Shown piece by piece: positions 57,961 to 64,000 of a stretch of DNA of 64,000 bases (its first letter is position 1; the number at the start of each line of letters is the position of its first letter). The notes beneath the pieces were generated by a model. The model was not told the origin of the DNA. It saw only the letters and a list, made by a program, of their open reading frames with translations, and made no database searches. The position numbers and the translations under genes are program-made. This DNA is from JBBRYW01 sp038237235 (lineage in GTDB: Bacteria; Actinomycetota; Thermoleophilia; Gaiellales; Gaiellaceae), in NCBI GenBank assembly GCA_038237235.1, contig JBBRYW010000002.1, forward strand, positions 17,467 through 81,466. Direction: 5' to 3'.

Positions 57961-58713
57961 TTACAACTCGTACCGCAGCCCGTCTCGGCCGACCTCGGAG
58001 GCGGCGAATCGCCCGCGCGCAAAGCGGAGCAGCTCCGCGTCGTCGCGCTGCCGCGGGTTGATATGGATCAGGCAGAGCTGCTCGACGCCGGCGGCCGCCG
58101 CGATCCGTCCCGCCTCGCCGGCGGCGCTGTGTCCCTCGTCATCCGTGCGGTCGGCGGCGACGAACGCCTCGTGGAGGAGCAGCGGCGCGCCGACAGCGAA
58201 GGCCGCGTTCCCCTCGTCGTAGGCCGTGTCCGTGCAGTAGGCGAGGCGGCCGTCGACCGAGAGGGCGAGCGTCGGGTCGGGATGGCGGTTCTGCACCCGC
58301 CCCTGCAAACGAAAGCGGCCGACGGGGACTTCCGCGACGGCGAGCTCGTGCACCTCGGCGACGTACTGTTCGAGGTCTGAGGGGCGGCGCAACAGGAAAG
58401 GCGGGCCGAGCAGCCGCTCGAGCAGATCGACTGCAGGGGCTCCGCCGAGCAACGCTCCTGGCGCCCAGACGTGCGGTCGCACCGGCAGCGCCGGCAGGAA
58501 GAGAAGCCCCATCACGTGGTCGAGGTGGAAGTGCGTCAGCACGATGTCGACCCGCCGCACGCCGTCCAGGAGGGTCGCGTCGGTGACGAGCCGTCGAAGC
58601 CCGGTTCCCGCGTCGATCAGCAGGACATCGTCATCCCGGCGCACGTAGAGGCAGCATGTCTCGCGCTCCCCGGTGGGGACGAACCCGCCGCTGCCCAGCA
58701 GCCGCACCTCCAT
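57961..58713 (-). CDS. MBL-fold metallohydrolase, RNase Z-like
   Basis: 250 residues. Two-metal site: THFHLDHVMGLLFLPAL (HxHxDH), the Asp in YCTDTAYDEGN, and HINPRQR as the last ligand. The first strand EVRLLGSGGFVPTGERETCC is that of tRNase Z and related phosphodiesterase-type MBL enzymes. Substrate is not fixed. Its start overlaps the end of the GST frame by 97 bp and its stop touches the permease start. Confidence 0.88.
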   Translation of the reverse strand: MEVRLLGSGGFVPTGERETCCLYVRRDDDVLLIDAGTGLRRLVTDATLLDGVRRVDIVLTHFHLDHVMGLLFLPALPVRPHVWAPGALLGGAPAVDLLERLLGPPFLLRRPSDLEQYVAEVHELAVAEVPVGRFRLQGRVQNRHPDPTLALSVDGRLAYCTDTAYDEGNAAFAVGAPLLLHEAFVAADRTDDEGHSAAGEAGRIAAAAGVEQLCLIHINPRQRDDAELLRFARGRFAASEVGRDGLRYEL

Positions 58714-59330
58714 CTTCGGGCCCGTGGCCGCCCGTCGACCCGGCGTATCCAGGCCTCGATCCGCGAGTGATCGCTCCGGAGCACGAGGAACTCTCGTAAG
58801 ATGTCGTGAAACGGCTCGTCGTCGGACTGGTTGCGGTCGAGCGCGTACTTCAGGAACGGAAAGGCCGCACAGTCGGCGGCCGAGAGCACGCCGAAGAGGT
58901 AGTCCCTCCCGTCGAGCAGGCGCTCGAAGCGATCGAGCGTGTCGGCCAGCTCACGACCGAGCACCGCGACCCGGTCCTCGTCCACGTCGTGCTTCGTCCG
59001 CTCGGCCTCGATCTCGTTCGGGGGCCACTTCCACACCCGGTCGAACCAGTCGAGGAAGACATCGAGCTCGGCCCGACGCGCCTGGTGGCGGGGAAAGAGG
59101 GGCGGCTCCGGAAAGCGCTCCTCGAGGAAGCGGAGGATCGCGGTCGAGTCGGCGAGGACGTGCCCGTCCTCGACGAGCACGGGAACGAGATCCTGTCCGC
59201 TCAGGTCGTGCACGACCCGCCGATCGATGGGATCGACCTCGACCCATTCCACCTCGGCGTGCTTGTGGGCGAGCGCGAGGGCCACCCGCTCGACGTTGGT
59301 CGAGTAGGGAATCCGGAAGACGCGGATCAC
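58617..59330 (-). CDS. Glutathione S-transferase-like protein
   Basis: 237 residues from a GTG overlapping the ALDH stop by 1 bp (TAGTG). N-terminal thioredoxin-like half: VIRVFRIPYSTNVERVALAL with IPYSTN as the site position, then VPVLVEDGHVLADSTAILRF (cis-Pro, Glu/Ser binding pair) and LEERFPEPPL. C-terminal helices: ELDVFLDWFDRVWKW and DTLDRFERLLDGRDYLFGVL. Probably binds a low-molecular thiol. The last about 30 residues after RRVDGRP overlap the MBL gene and look non-native, so a missing stop or indel near 58720 is possible. Confidence 0.8.
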   Translation of the reverse strand: MIRVFRIPYSTNVERVALALAHKHAEVEWVEVDPIDRRVVHDLSGQDLVPVLVEDGHVLADSTAILRFLEERFPEPPLFPRHQARRAELDVFLDWFDRVWKWPPNEIEAERTKHDVDEDRVAVLGRELADTLDRFERLLDGRDYLFGVLSAADCAAFPFLKYALDRNQSDDEPFHDILREFLVLRSDHSRIEAWIRRVDGRPRARRWRCGCWAAAGSSPPGSARHAASTCAGMTMSC

Positions 59331-60829
59331 TACTCGACCGTGTCGATCTGGGCTCTTTGCAGCCTGCCGGAGTAGTCGACGTAGATCGACTTCCACTCAG
59401 TGAAGACGTCGAGCGCAGCCTGCCCGGCTTCCCGATGGCCGTTGCCGGTGTCCTTCGTCCCGCCGAACGGCAGGTGCACCTCGGCGCCGATCGTTCCGGC
59501 GTTCACGTACGTGATGCCCGTGTCGAGATCCCGCATGGCGCGAAAGGCACCGTTGACGTCGCGGGTGAAGATCGACGACGAGAGCCCGTACTTGACACCG
59601 TTCGCGGCCCGGATCGCCTCCTCGAAGCTCGAGACCGGGATGAGCGCGGTTGTCGGCCCGAAGATCTCCTCCTGTGCGACCCGCATGCCCGATTCGACGT
59701 CGGCGAAGATCGTCGGTCGGTAGAAGTAGCCCTTATCCAGACCGTCGCCTGTCGCGATCTCTCCGCCTGTCAGGAGGCGCGCACCCTCATCCTTCCCGAT
59801 CTCCGTGTAGGAGTGCACCTTGTCGAGGGCGGCCCGGTTGATCAGCGGCCCGATGTCAGTGTCCTCCTCCCAGCCAGGGCCGAGGCGAAGGCGCTCCGCC
59901 GCCGCAACCAGCTTGCCCTGCAGCTCGTCGTAGACCCGTCGATGCACGATCACGCGGCTCGCGGCCGTGCAGCGCTGGCCCGAGGTGCCGAATGCGGACC
60001 AGACGATTCCCTCGACCGCGAGCTCGAGGTCCGCGTCGTCCATGACGATAATCGCGTTCTTGCCGCCGAGCTCCAGGTGGACACGCTTCAGGTTGTCTGC
60101 TGCCCGCCGCATCACTCGGACGCCAGTCTCACGCGAGCCCGTAAGCGTGATGACGGGAACATTCGGGTGCCGGACGAGCGCGTCGCCGACTGCTCCCCCG
60201 CCTCCGTGCACGATGTTCAGCACGCCCTTCGGCAAACCGGCCTCGTCGAGCAGCTCCACGAAGCGCTCGCCGAGGAGCGGCGTCTCGGTGGCAGGCTTGA
60301 AGACGACCGTGTTCCCGCAGACGAGCGCGGGAGCGATCTTCCAGGAGGGAATCGCGATGGGGAAGTTCCAGGGCGTGATCACGCCCACGACCCCGATCGG
60401 CATCCGCACGCTCATGTTGAACTTGTCGCGCAGCTCGGACGGCGTGGTGTGCCCGAACATGCGCCGCCCTTCGCCGGCCATGTAGAAGGTCATGTCGATC
60501 GCTTCCTGGACGTCGCCGCCTGCCTCGGCGAGAACCTTCCCCATCTCGTACGACATCAGCTCGGTCAGCTCCTGCTTGTGCTCGGTCACGAGCTGCGCGA
60601 AGCGGAACAGAATCTCGCCGCGCCGGGGCGCCGGCACGAGCCGCCAATCCTCGTAGGCGACCGCGGCGGCCTTTACTGCGCGGTCGACGTCCTCGGCGCC
60701 CGAGCGGGGGAATGTGCCGAGCGTGTCGCCTGTCGCCGGGCTCGTGCTGTCGAACGTCTCCCCGCCGGCGGCGTCGACCCACTCGCCGCCGATGTAGTTC
60801 CCGAACGACTTCGCACCGAGGAGCGCCAC
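59330..60829 (-). CDS. NAD(P)-dependent aldehyde dehydrogenase
   Basis: 499 residues. Oxidises an aldehyde to the acid. Catalytic Glu in LELGGKNAIIVMDDA (about 264) and Cys in SGQRCTAASRVIVH (about 298); NAD-site VVGVITPWNFPIAIPSWK; ITLTGSRETGVRV; EEIFGPTTALIPVSS; HLPFGGTKDTGNGHREAG. The sequence YIGGEWVDAAGGETFDSTSP is the normal start. It resembles alpha-ketoglutaric- or aminoadipic-semialdehyde-type enzymes, but substrate is uncertain. First gene of a unit with GST, MBL and EamA. Confidence 0.94.
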   Translation of the reverse strand: MALLGAKSFGNYIGGEWVDAAGGETFDSTSPATGDTLGTFPRSGAEDVDRAVKAAAVAYEDWRLVPAPRRGEILFRFAQLVTEHKQELTELMSYEMGKVLAEAGGDVQEAIDMTFYMAGEGRRMFGHTTPSELRDKFNMSVRMPIGVVGVITPWNFPIAIPSWKIAPALVCGNTVVFKPATETPLLGERFVELLDEAGLPKGVLNIVHGGGGAVGDALVRHPNVPVITLTGSRETGVRVMRRAADNLKRVHLELGGKNAIIVMDDADLELAVEGIVWSAFGTSGQRCTAASRVIVHRRVYDELQGKLVAAAERLRLGPGWEEDTDIGPLINRAALDKVHSYTEIGKDEGARLLTGGEIATGDGLDKGYFYRPTIFADVESGMRVAQEEIFGPTTALIPVSSFEEAIRAANGVKYGLSSSIFTRDVNGAFRAMRDLDTGITYVNAGTIGAEVHLPFGGTKDTGNGHREAGQAALDVFTEWKSIYVDYSGRLQRAQIDTVE

Positions 60830-60849
60830 AGCCGCGATTCTAGTGTGGC

Positions 60850-61455
60850 CTAGATGCGCGCGATGTCCGGCACGAGCCGGCCGTCGTCCTCAACACGCGC
60901 ATTCCAGCCCGCGTACGTCGGGGAGAGCTCGTCGAGCTCATGACCGCGCTCGGCGAGCCGGACCGGCTGGCCCGAGTCGAGACTCACGCGGTACTGGTAC
61001 CACGAAAGGTCCCATGCGATCGTGACGACCATCTCCGCGTTGACGCCGGAGAGCGGCACGATGCTGGAGCGCGGGGAGCCGAGGCTCTTCGCGATGCCGC
61101 CGATGGTGCGCCGAAAGGCGCTCGCGTTGAAGAGGTCGGCGGCCTCGACGACGGCGAGCTCGTCGGGCGACAGCCGGCGCAGAATCGGGTCCGAGGCGAC
61201 GGGCGATTGCGTCGACGGCCGCCGCTGGTCACCGAAGATCGCGGCCAGGTTGAGCCGGCGCCGCTGCCGCGAGACCGGAACGACCGGCGTCGTCGGGCTG
61301 CCCTCCTTCAGCCAGCCATGCTCCGTCGCCGACTCCTGACAGAGCGCGCACACATCGACGAACTCCTCGCCGTCGGGGGCAAAGCGTGTCGGCCTCTCAC
61401 CGGTGAGGAAAGAGCGCCCGCAGATCGCGCAAATACCCGCCACAGCCTGTCCCAT
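60850..61455 (-). CDS. Zinc-ribbon hypothetical protein
   Basis: 201 residues. N-terminal CAICGRSFLTG and VDVCALCQESATEHGW: two CxxC pairs, a zinc ribbon. The second half (SGVNAEMVVTIAWDLSWYQY, RVSLDSGQPVRLAERGHELD) is a mixed fold without a name I can give. ATG 61455 is chosen since a zinc-ribbon strand begins five residues later. Lies between the EF-G-like and ALDH genes, same direction. Confidence 0.7.
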   Translation of the reverse strand: MGQAVAGICAICGRSFLTGERPTRFAPDGEEFVDVCALCQESATEHGWLKEGSPTTPVVPVSRQRRRLNLAAIFGDQRRPSTQSPVASDPILRRLSPDELAVVEAADLFNASAFRRTIGGIAKSLGSPRSSIVPLSGVNAEMVVTIAWDLSWYQYRVSLDSGQPVRLAERGHELDELSPTYAGWNARVEDDGRLVPDIARI

Positions 61456-61521
61456 GATGCGCACGGCGGCCGAATATACCGATTTGCGGGGAAGAACGCC
61501 CGCCTGCGGCACCACTGGTCG

Positions 61522-63579
61522 CTAGACCTTGACCTCCTCGCGCTCCTTCTTCGTCTCGCTGATCACCTTCTGAGCGATGTGCGCCGGTACCTCCTCGTAG
61601 CGGAGGAAGTGCATGTGATAGTCGCCGCGTCCGCCCGTCAACGAGGTGAGCGACTGCGAGTACGTGAGGATCTCCGCCATCGGCACCTCCGCGCGAATGG
61701 AGGTCATGCCGCCTGCGGGCTCCATGCCCTGCAGGCGTCCGCGCCGCGAGTTGAGGTCGCCGTTGACCGCGCCCACCGCCTCGTCGGGGACCGTGACCTC
61801 GACGTCCATGATCGGCTCGAGGAGAACGGGGTTGGCCTTCTCGTAGGCCGACTTGAATGCCATCGAGCCAGCGATCTTGAACGCCATCTCCGATGAGTCG
61901 ACCGTGTGGTACGAGCCGTCGACGAGCCTGACCCGGACGCCCTGCACCGGCGCGCCCGCAAGCTCGCCGTGAACCATCGCCTCCTGGATCCCCTTGTCGA
62001 CCGCGGGCCGGAAGTTGTGCGGGATCACGCCGCCGACGATCTGATCGAGGAACTCGTATCCCGTGTGGCCCTCGAGCGGCTCGAGCACGATCTTGCAATC
62101 ACCGAACTGCCCGCGGCCGCCGGTCTGCTTCTTGTAACGGCCCTGCGCGCGCGACTCCTGTCTGATCGTCTCGAGGTACGGCACGCGCGGCTGGTGCAGA
62201 TCGACGTCGACGCCGAAGCGGCGGTGCAGGCGATCCACTGCCACCTCCACGTGCATCTGGCTCATGCCGGAGAGCAGCTGCTCGCCTGTCTGCTGATCGC
62301 GGCGAAGCGACAGGGTGGGATCCTCCTCGGAGAGCCGGCGAAGCGCCGTCCCCATCTTCTCCTCGTCGCCTTTCGCCTTCGGCGTCACCGCGAAGCTCAT
62401 GACGGGCTCAGGAAAGCCGATCTCGGGCGGCTGCACGTCCTTCTCGGCGTCGAGGAGGAGGTCGCCGGTCATCGTCTCCTTCAGCTTCGCGACGGCGCCG
62501 AGATCGCCGCTTCGGAGCTCCTCGGTCGTCGTGTGCTCCTTTCCCTGCATGACGAGCAGCTGCCCCAGCCGCTCCTTCGCGCGCGCTCGCGCGTTCACCA
62601 CTTGCGAGTCGCCCTTCACGGAGCCCGAGACGACGCGAAAGAGGTTGATCCTTCCGGCGAACGGGTCGGCAATCGTCTTGAAGACGAAGGCGGCCGTGCC
62701 GGTCGCGGCACCGTCCAGCTCGATCGTCGCGCCCTTGCGGGCAGGCGAGGGAACGCCCTCGACGAGCAGGTCGAGCAGCGCCGTCGTCCCGAGGTTCTTG
62801 GTCGCGACACCGCAGGCCACGGGAAAGATCTCGCCTCGCGTAACGGCGTCCTTCAGCGCGTGGGCAACCTCGTCCGCAGCGAGCTCCTGGCCGTCGAGGT
62901 AACGCTCCATCAGCCCCTCGTCGGTCTCGACGACGGCGTCGAGCAACTTCTCGCGGTACTCCTGCACCTGCCCGGCGAGCTCGTCGGGAATCGCGCCAGG
63001 CGCGCCCTCACGTCCGCCCTCCGGGCTCGTGTAGGCAGCAAGGTGTACCAGGTCGATTACGCCGCTCAGCTCATGCTCGGCGCCGATCGGGAGGCTGACC
63101 GCGATGCACTTCGGCGAGAGCTGCGCCTGTGCGCCGTCGAGCGCCCGGAAGAAGTCCGCACGCTCCCGGTCGAGCATGTTGACGAAGATGACCCGCGACA
63201 GGCCGAGCTCCTCCCCACGCTTCCAGAGGCGACCCGTTCCGACCTCGACGCCCATCACGCCGCTGACGACCACTAAAGCGCCCTCGACGACGCGAAGAGC
63301 CGAGATCGCATCGCCCTGGAAGCCGGGATCGCCCGGTGTATCGACGAGATTGATCTTCCTCTCCTGCCATTCGACATGGCAGAGCGAGGCGGCGAGCGAC
63401 ATCTGGCGCCGCTGCTCGTCCTCGTCCCAGTCCGAGACGGTCGAGCCCTGCTCCACGGAGCCGAGCCGGTTGACCGCGCCGGCCTGGAACAGCATCGCCT
63501 CGATCAGCGAGGTCTTTCCCGTCCCGCGGTGACCGACGACGGCGACGTTGCGGAGCTTTTCGGACTCGAATGAGGGCAT
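61522..63579 (-). CDS. EF-G-like translational GTPase (EF-G2/FusA2-type)
   Basis: 685 residues. G1 VVGHRGTGKTSLIEAMLF, G3 NLVDTPGDPGFQGDAIS, G4 VNMLDRERADFF; later domains II-V follow the EF-G order (ATGTAAFVFKTIADPFAGRI, VDLHQPRVPYLETIRQ, GGRGQFGDCKIVLEP, GVIPHNFRPAVDKGIQEAM, NSRRGRLQGMEPAGG). Compared with EF-G, DTPGHVDF is DTPGDPGF, so the catalytic His is Asp, and the RGITI switch I is replaced by RRQMSL. This is the EF-G2-type paralogue, with a role not equal to normal elongation. Leftmost of the run ending before the tRNA-Trp. Confidence 0.9.
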   Translation of the reverse strand: MPSFESEKLRNVAVVGHRGTGKTSLIEAMLFQAGAVNRLGSVEQGSTVSDWDEDEQRRQMSLAASLCHVEWQERKINLVDTPGDPGFQGDAISALRVVEGALVVVSGVMGVEVGTGRLWKRGEELGLSRVIFVNMLDRERADFFRALDGAQAQLSPKCIAVSLPIGAEHELSGVIDLVHLAAYTSPEGGREGAPGAIPDELAGQVQEYREKLLDAVVETDEGLMERYLDGQELAADEVAHALKDAVTRGEIFPVACGVATKNLGTTALLDLLVEGVPSPARKGATIELDGAATGTAAFVFKTIADPFAGRINLFRVVSGSVKGDSQVVNARARAKERLGQLLVMQGKEHTTTEELRSGDLGAVAKLKETMTGDLLLDAEKDVQPPEIGFPEPVMSFAVTPKAKGDEEKMGTALRRLSEEDPTLSLRRDQQTGEQLLSGMSQMHVEVAVDRLHRRFGVDVDLHQPRVPYLETIRQESRAQGRYKKQTGGRGQFGDCKIVLEPLEGHTGYEFLDQIVGGVIPHNFRPAVDKGIQEAMVHGELAGAPVQGVRVRLVDGSYHTVDSSEMAFKIAGSMAFKSAYEKANPVLLEPIMDVEVTVPDEAVGAVNGDLNSRRGRLQGMEPAGGMTSIRAEVPMAEILTYSQSLTSLTGGRGDYHMHFLRYEEVPAHIAQKVISETKKEREEVKV

Positions 63580-63627
63580 GCGAGATGTTCCTCCTGGGAT
63601 GGGTGCAGCTTGATCTTATCCCGCGCC

Positions 63628-63807
63628 CTAGCGACGCTTGAGCGACTGGCGGGCCAGACTCCCGAGCCAGGCGGCCAGGGCGAGCCCGGCAACCGCCACG
63701 ACCCAGACGCTTGCCTTGGCGGCGGCCGCGGCGACGCCCGCGAACCCGAGCGCGAGCACGGTGAACAACACGCCGAGCGCGTGCCGCTGCGAGGGCGCCC
63801 TCACCAC
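63628..63807 (-). CDS. Small membrane protein
   Basis: 59 codons from GTG 63807 (or 63804). ALGVLFTVLALGFAGVAAAA and VWVVAVAGLALAAWLGSLAR are two helices, followed by a basic end (RQSLKRR). Found between the EF-G-like gene and tRNA-Trp. A tiny upstream ORF (MKNEPYDQRARRRTADE, 63817-63870) on the same strand might be coupled. Coding status rests on hydrophobic pattern. Confidence 0.45.
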   Translation of the reverse strand: MVRAPSQRHALGVLFTVLALGFAGVAAAAAKASVWVVAVAGLALAAWLGSLARQSLKRR

Positions 63808-63923
63808 GCCCGCGCTACTCGTCGGCGGTGCGCCGTCGCGCTCGCTGGTCGTACGGCTCGTTCTTCATCTACCGCTGTGTCATGCCCGCGAGGCCGCCAG
63901 TACAATCGCAGAGCGAACCGCGG

Positions 63924-63996
63924 AGGGGCGTAGCTCAATTGGCAGAGCACCGGTCTCCAAAACCGGGGGTTGGAGGTTCGAGTCCTCTCGCCCCTG
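63924..63996 (+). tRNA. tRNA-Trp (CCA)
   Basis: 73 nt. Acceptor AGGGGCG pairs with CGCCCCT, discriminator G73 (needed for Trp). Anticodon arm CGGTCTCCAAAACCG with CCA. D-loop GGC and T-arm TGGAGGTTCGAGTCCTC complete. No encoded CCA. Confidence 0.98.
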
Positions 63997-64000
63997 TAGC

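Noticed and set aside
1..64000. CRISPR array or IS element
   Set aside because: No regularly spaced repeats of 24-40 bp and no transposase frames (DDE, Tnp) were found on either strand; the only mobile signals are the tRNA-linked ones.

Overview
High-GC bacterial chromosome segment. Codon bias, leaderless-looking starts, GTG/TTG starts with GTGA/ATGA overlaps, ECF sigma factors paired with zf-HC2 anti-sigma proteins, and MauE/DUF929/NrtS-type proteins point to Actinomycetota. A deep-branching class such as Thermoleophilia is my best inference, not something proved by the sequence. No rRNA or CRISPR array is present. Three intact tRNAs are seen: Cys(GCA), Gly(GCC) and Trp(CCA).

Layout. (1) 1-8.1 kb, chromosome core: partial cold-shock gene, folD, a di-iron ferritin-like protein, an HMG-CoA reductase, a damaged NUDIX gene, a secreted PD40/RTX protein, a secreted metalloprotease, a sarcosine-oxidase-like flavoprotein and tRNA-Cys. 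(2) 8.1-11.2 kb, a graveyard: an MFS half-transporter, a phosphotransferase, a vanadium haloperoxidase and a methyltransferase, all truncated or frameshifted, plus a 3' piece of tRNA-Asp. (3) 11.2-37.1 kb, an old island without recombination genes. It holds mercury/thiol redox genes (CcdA-thioredoxin fusion, TlpA-like protein, MerT-like peptide, CmtR-like ArsR, three flavin disulfide oxidoreductases including a true MerA), a radical-SAM/methyltransferase/CDP-alcohol transferase lipid-like operon, two sigma/anti-sigma pairs, a molybdoenzyme-cytochrome b pair, a cupredoxin, an ABC exporter and many broken genes. One broken gene has an in-frame TGA where a selenocysteine could sit. (4) 37.1-55.5 kb, an integrative mobilizable element: MobF relaxase, ubiquitin-like/E2/JAB/E1 operon with a divergent regulator, MacB-type ABC parts, a 12-cysteine secreted peptide with MauD/MauE-type redox partners, an XRE-nucleotidyltransferase pair, excisionase and tyrosine integrase. 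(5) 55.5-64 kb, core again: RNase H, EamA permease, MBL hydrolase, GST, aldehyde dehydrogenase, EF-G-like GTPase and tRNA-Trp.

How it fits together. The intact tRNA-Gly at 55.5 kb lies next to the integrase. Its 3' 44 bases are repeated exactly at 37.07 kb and with one mismatch at 11.22 kb. Regions 3 and 4 are therefore two elements stacked in tandem at one tRNA gene, and a third decayed one may lie to the left. Short tandem arm-like repeats (GTACCA at 11-bp spacing, GGGACAA at 12-bp spacing) flank the cores. The strongest candidates for little-known biology are the ubiquitin-like operon with its symmetrical promoter, the cysteine-rich peptide with its own oxidative-folding set, the candidate selenoprotein, and the tetraether-synthase-like radical SAM operon.

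Caution: about ten genes carry frameshifts, some at G runs. Part of this may be assembly error rather than decay; read mapping would decide.
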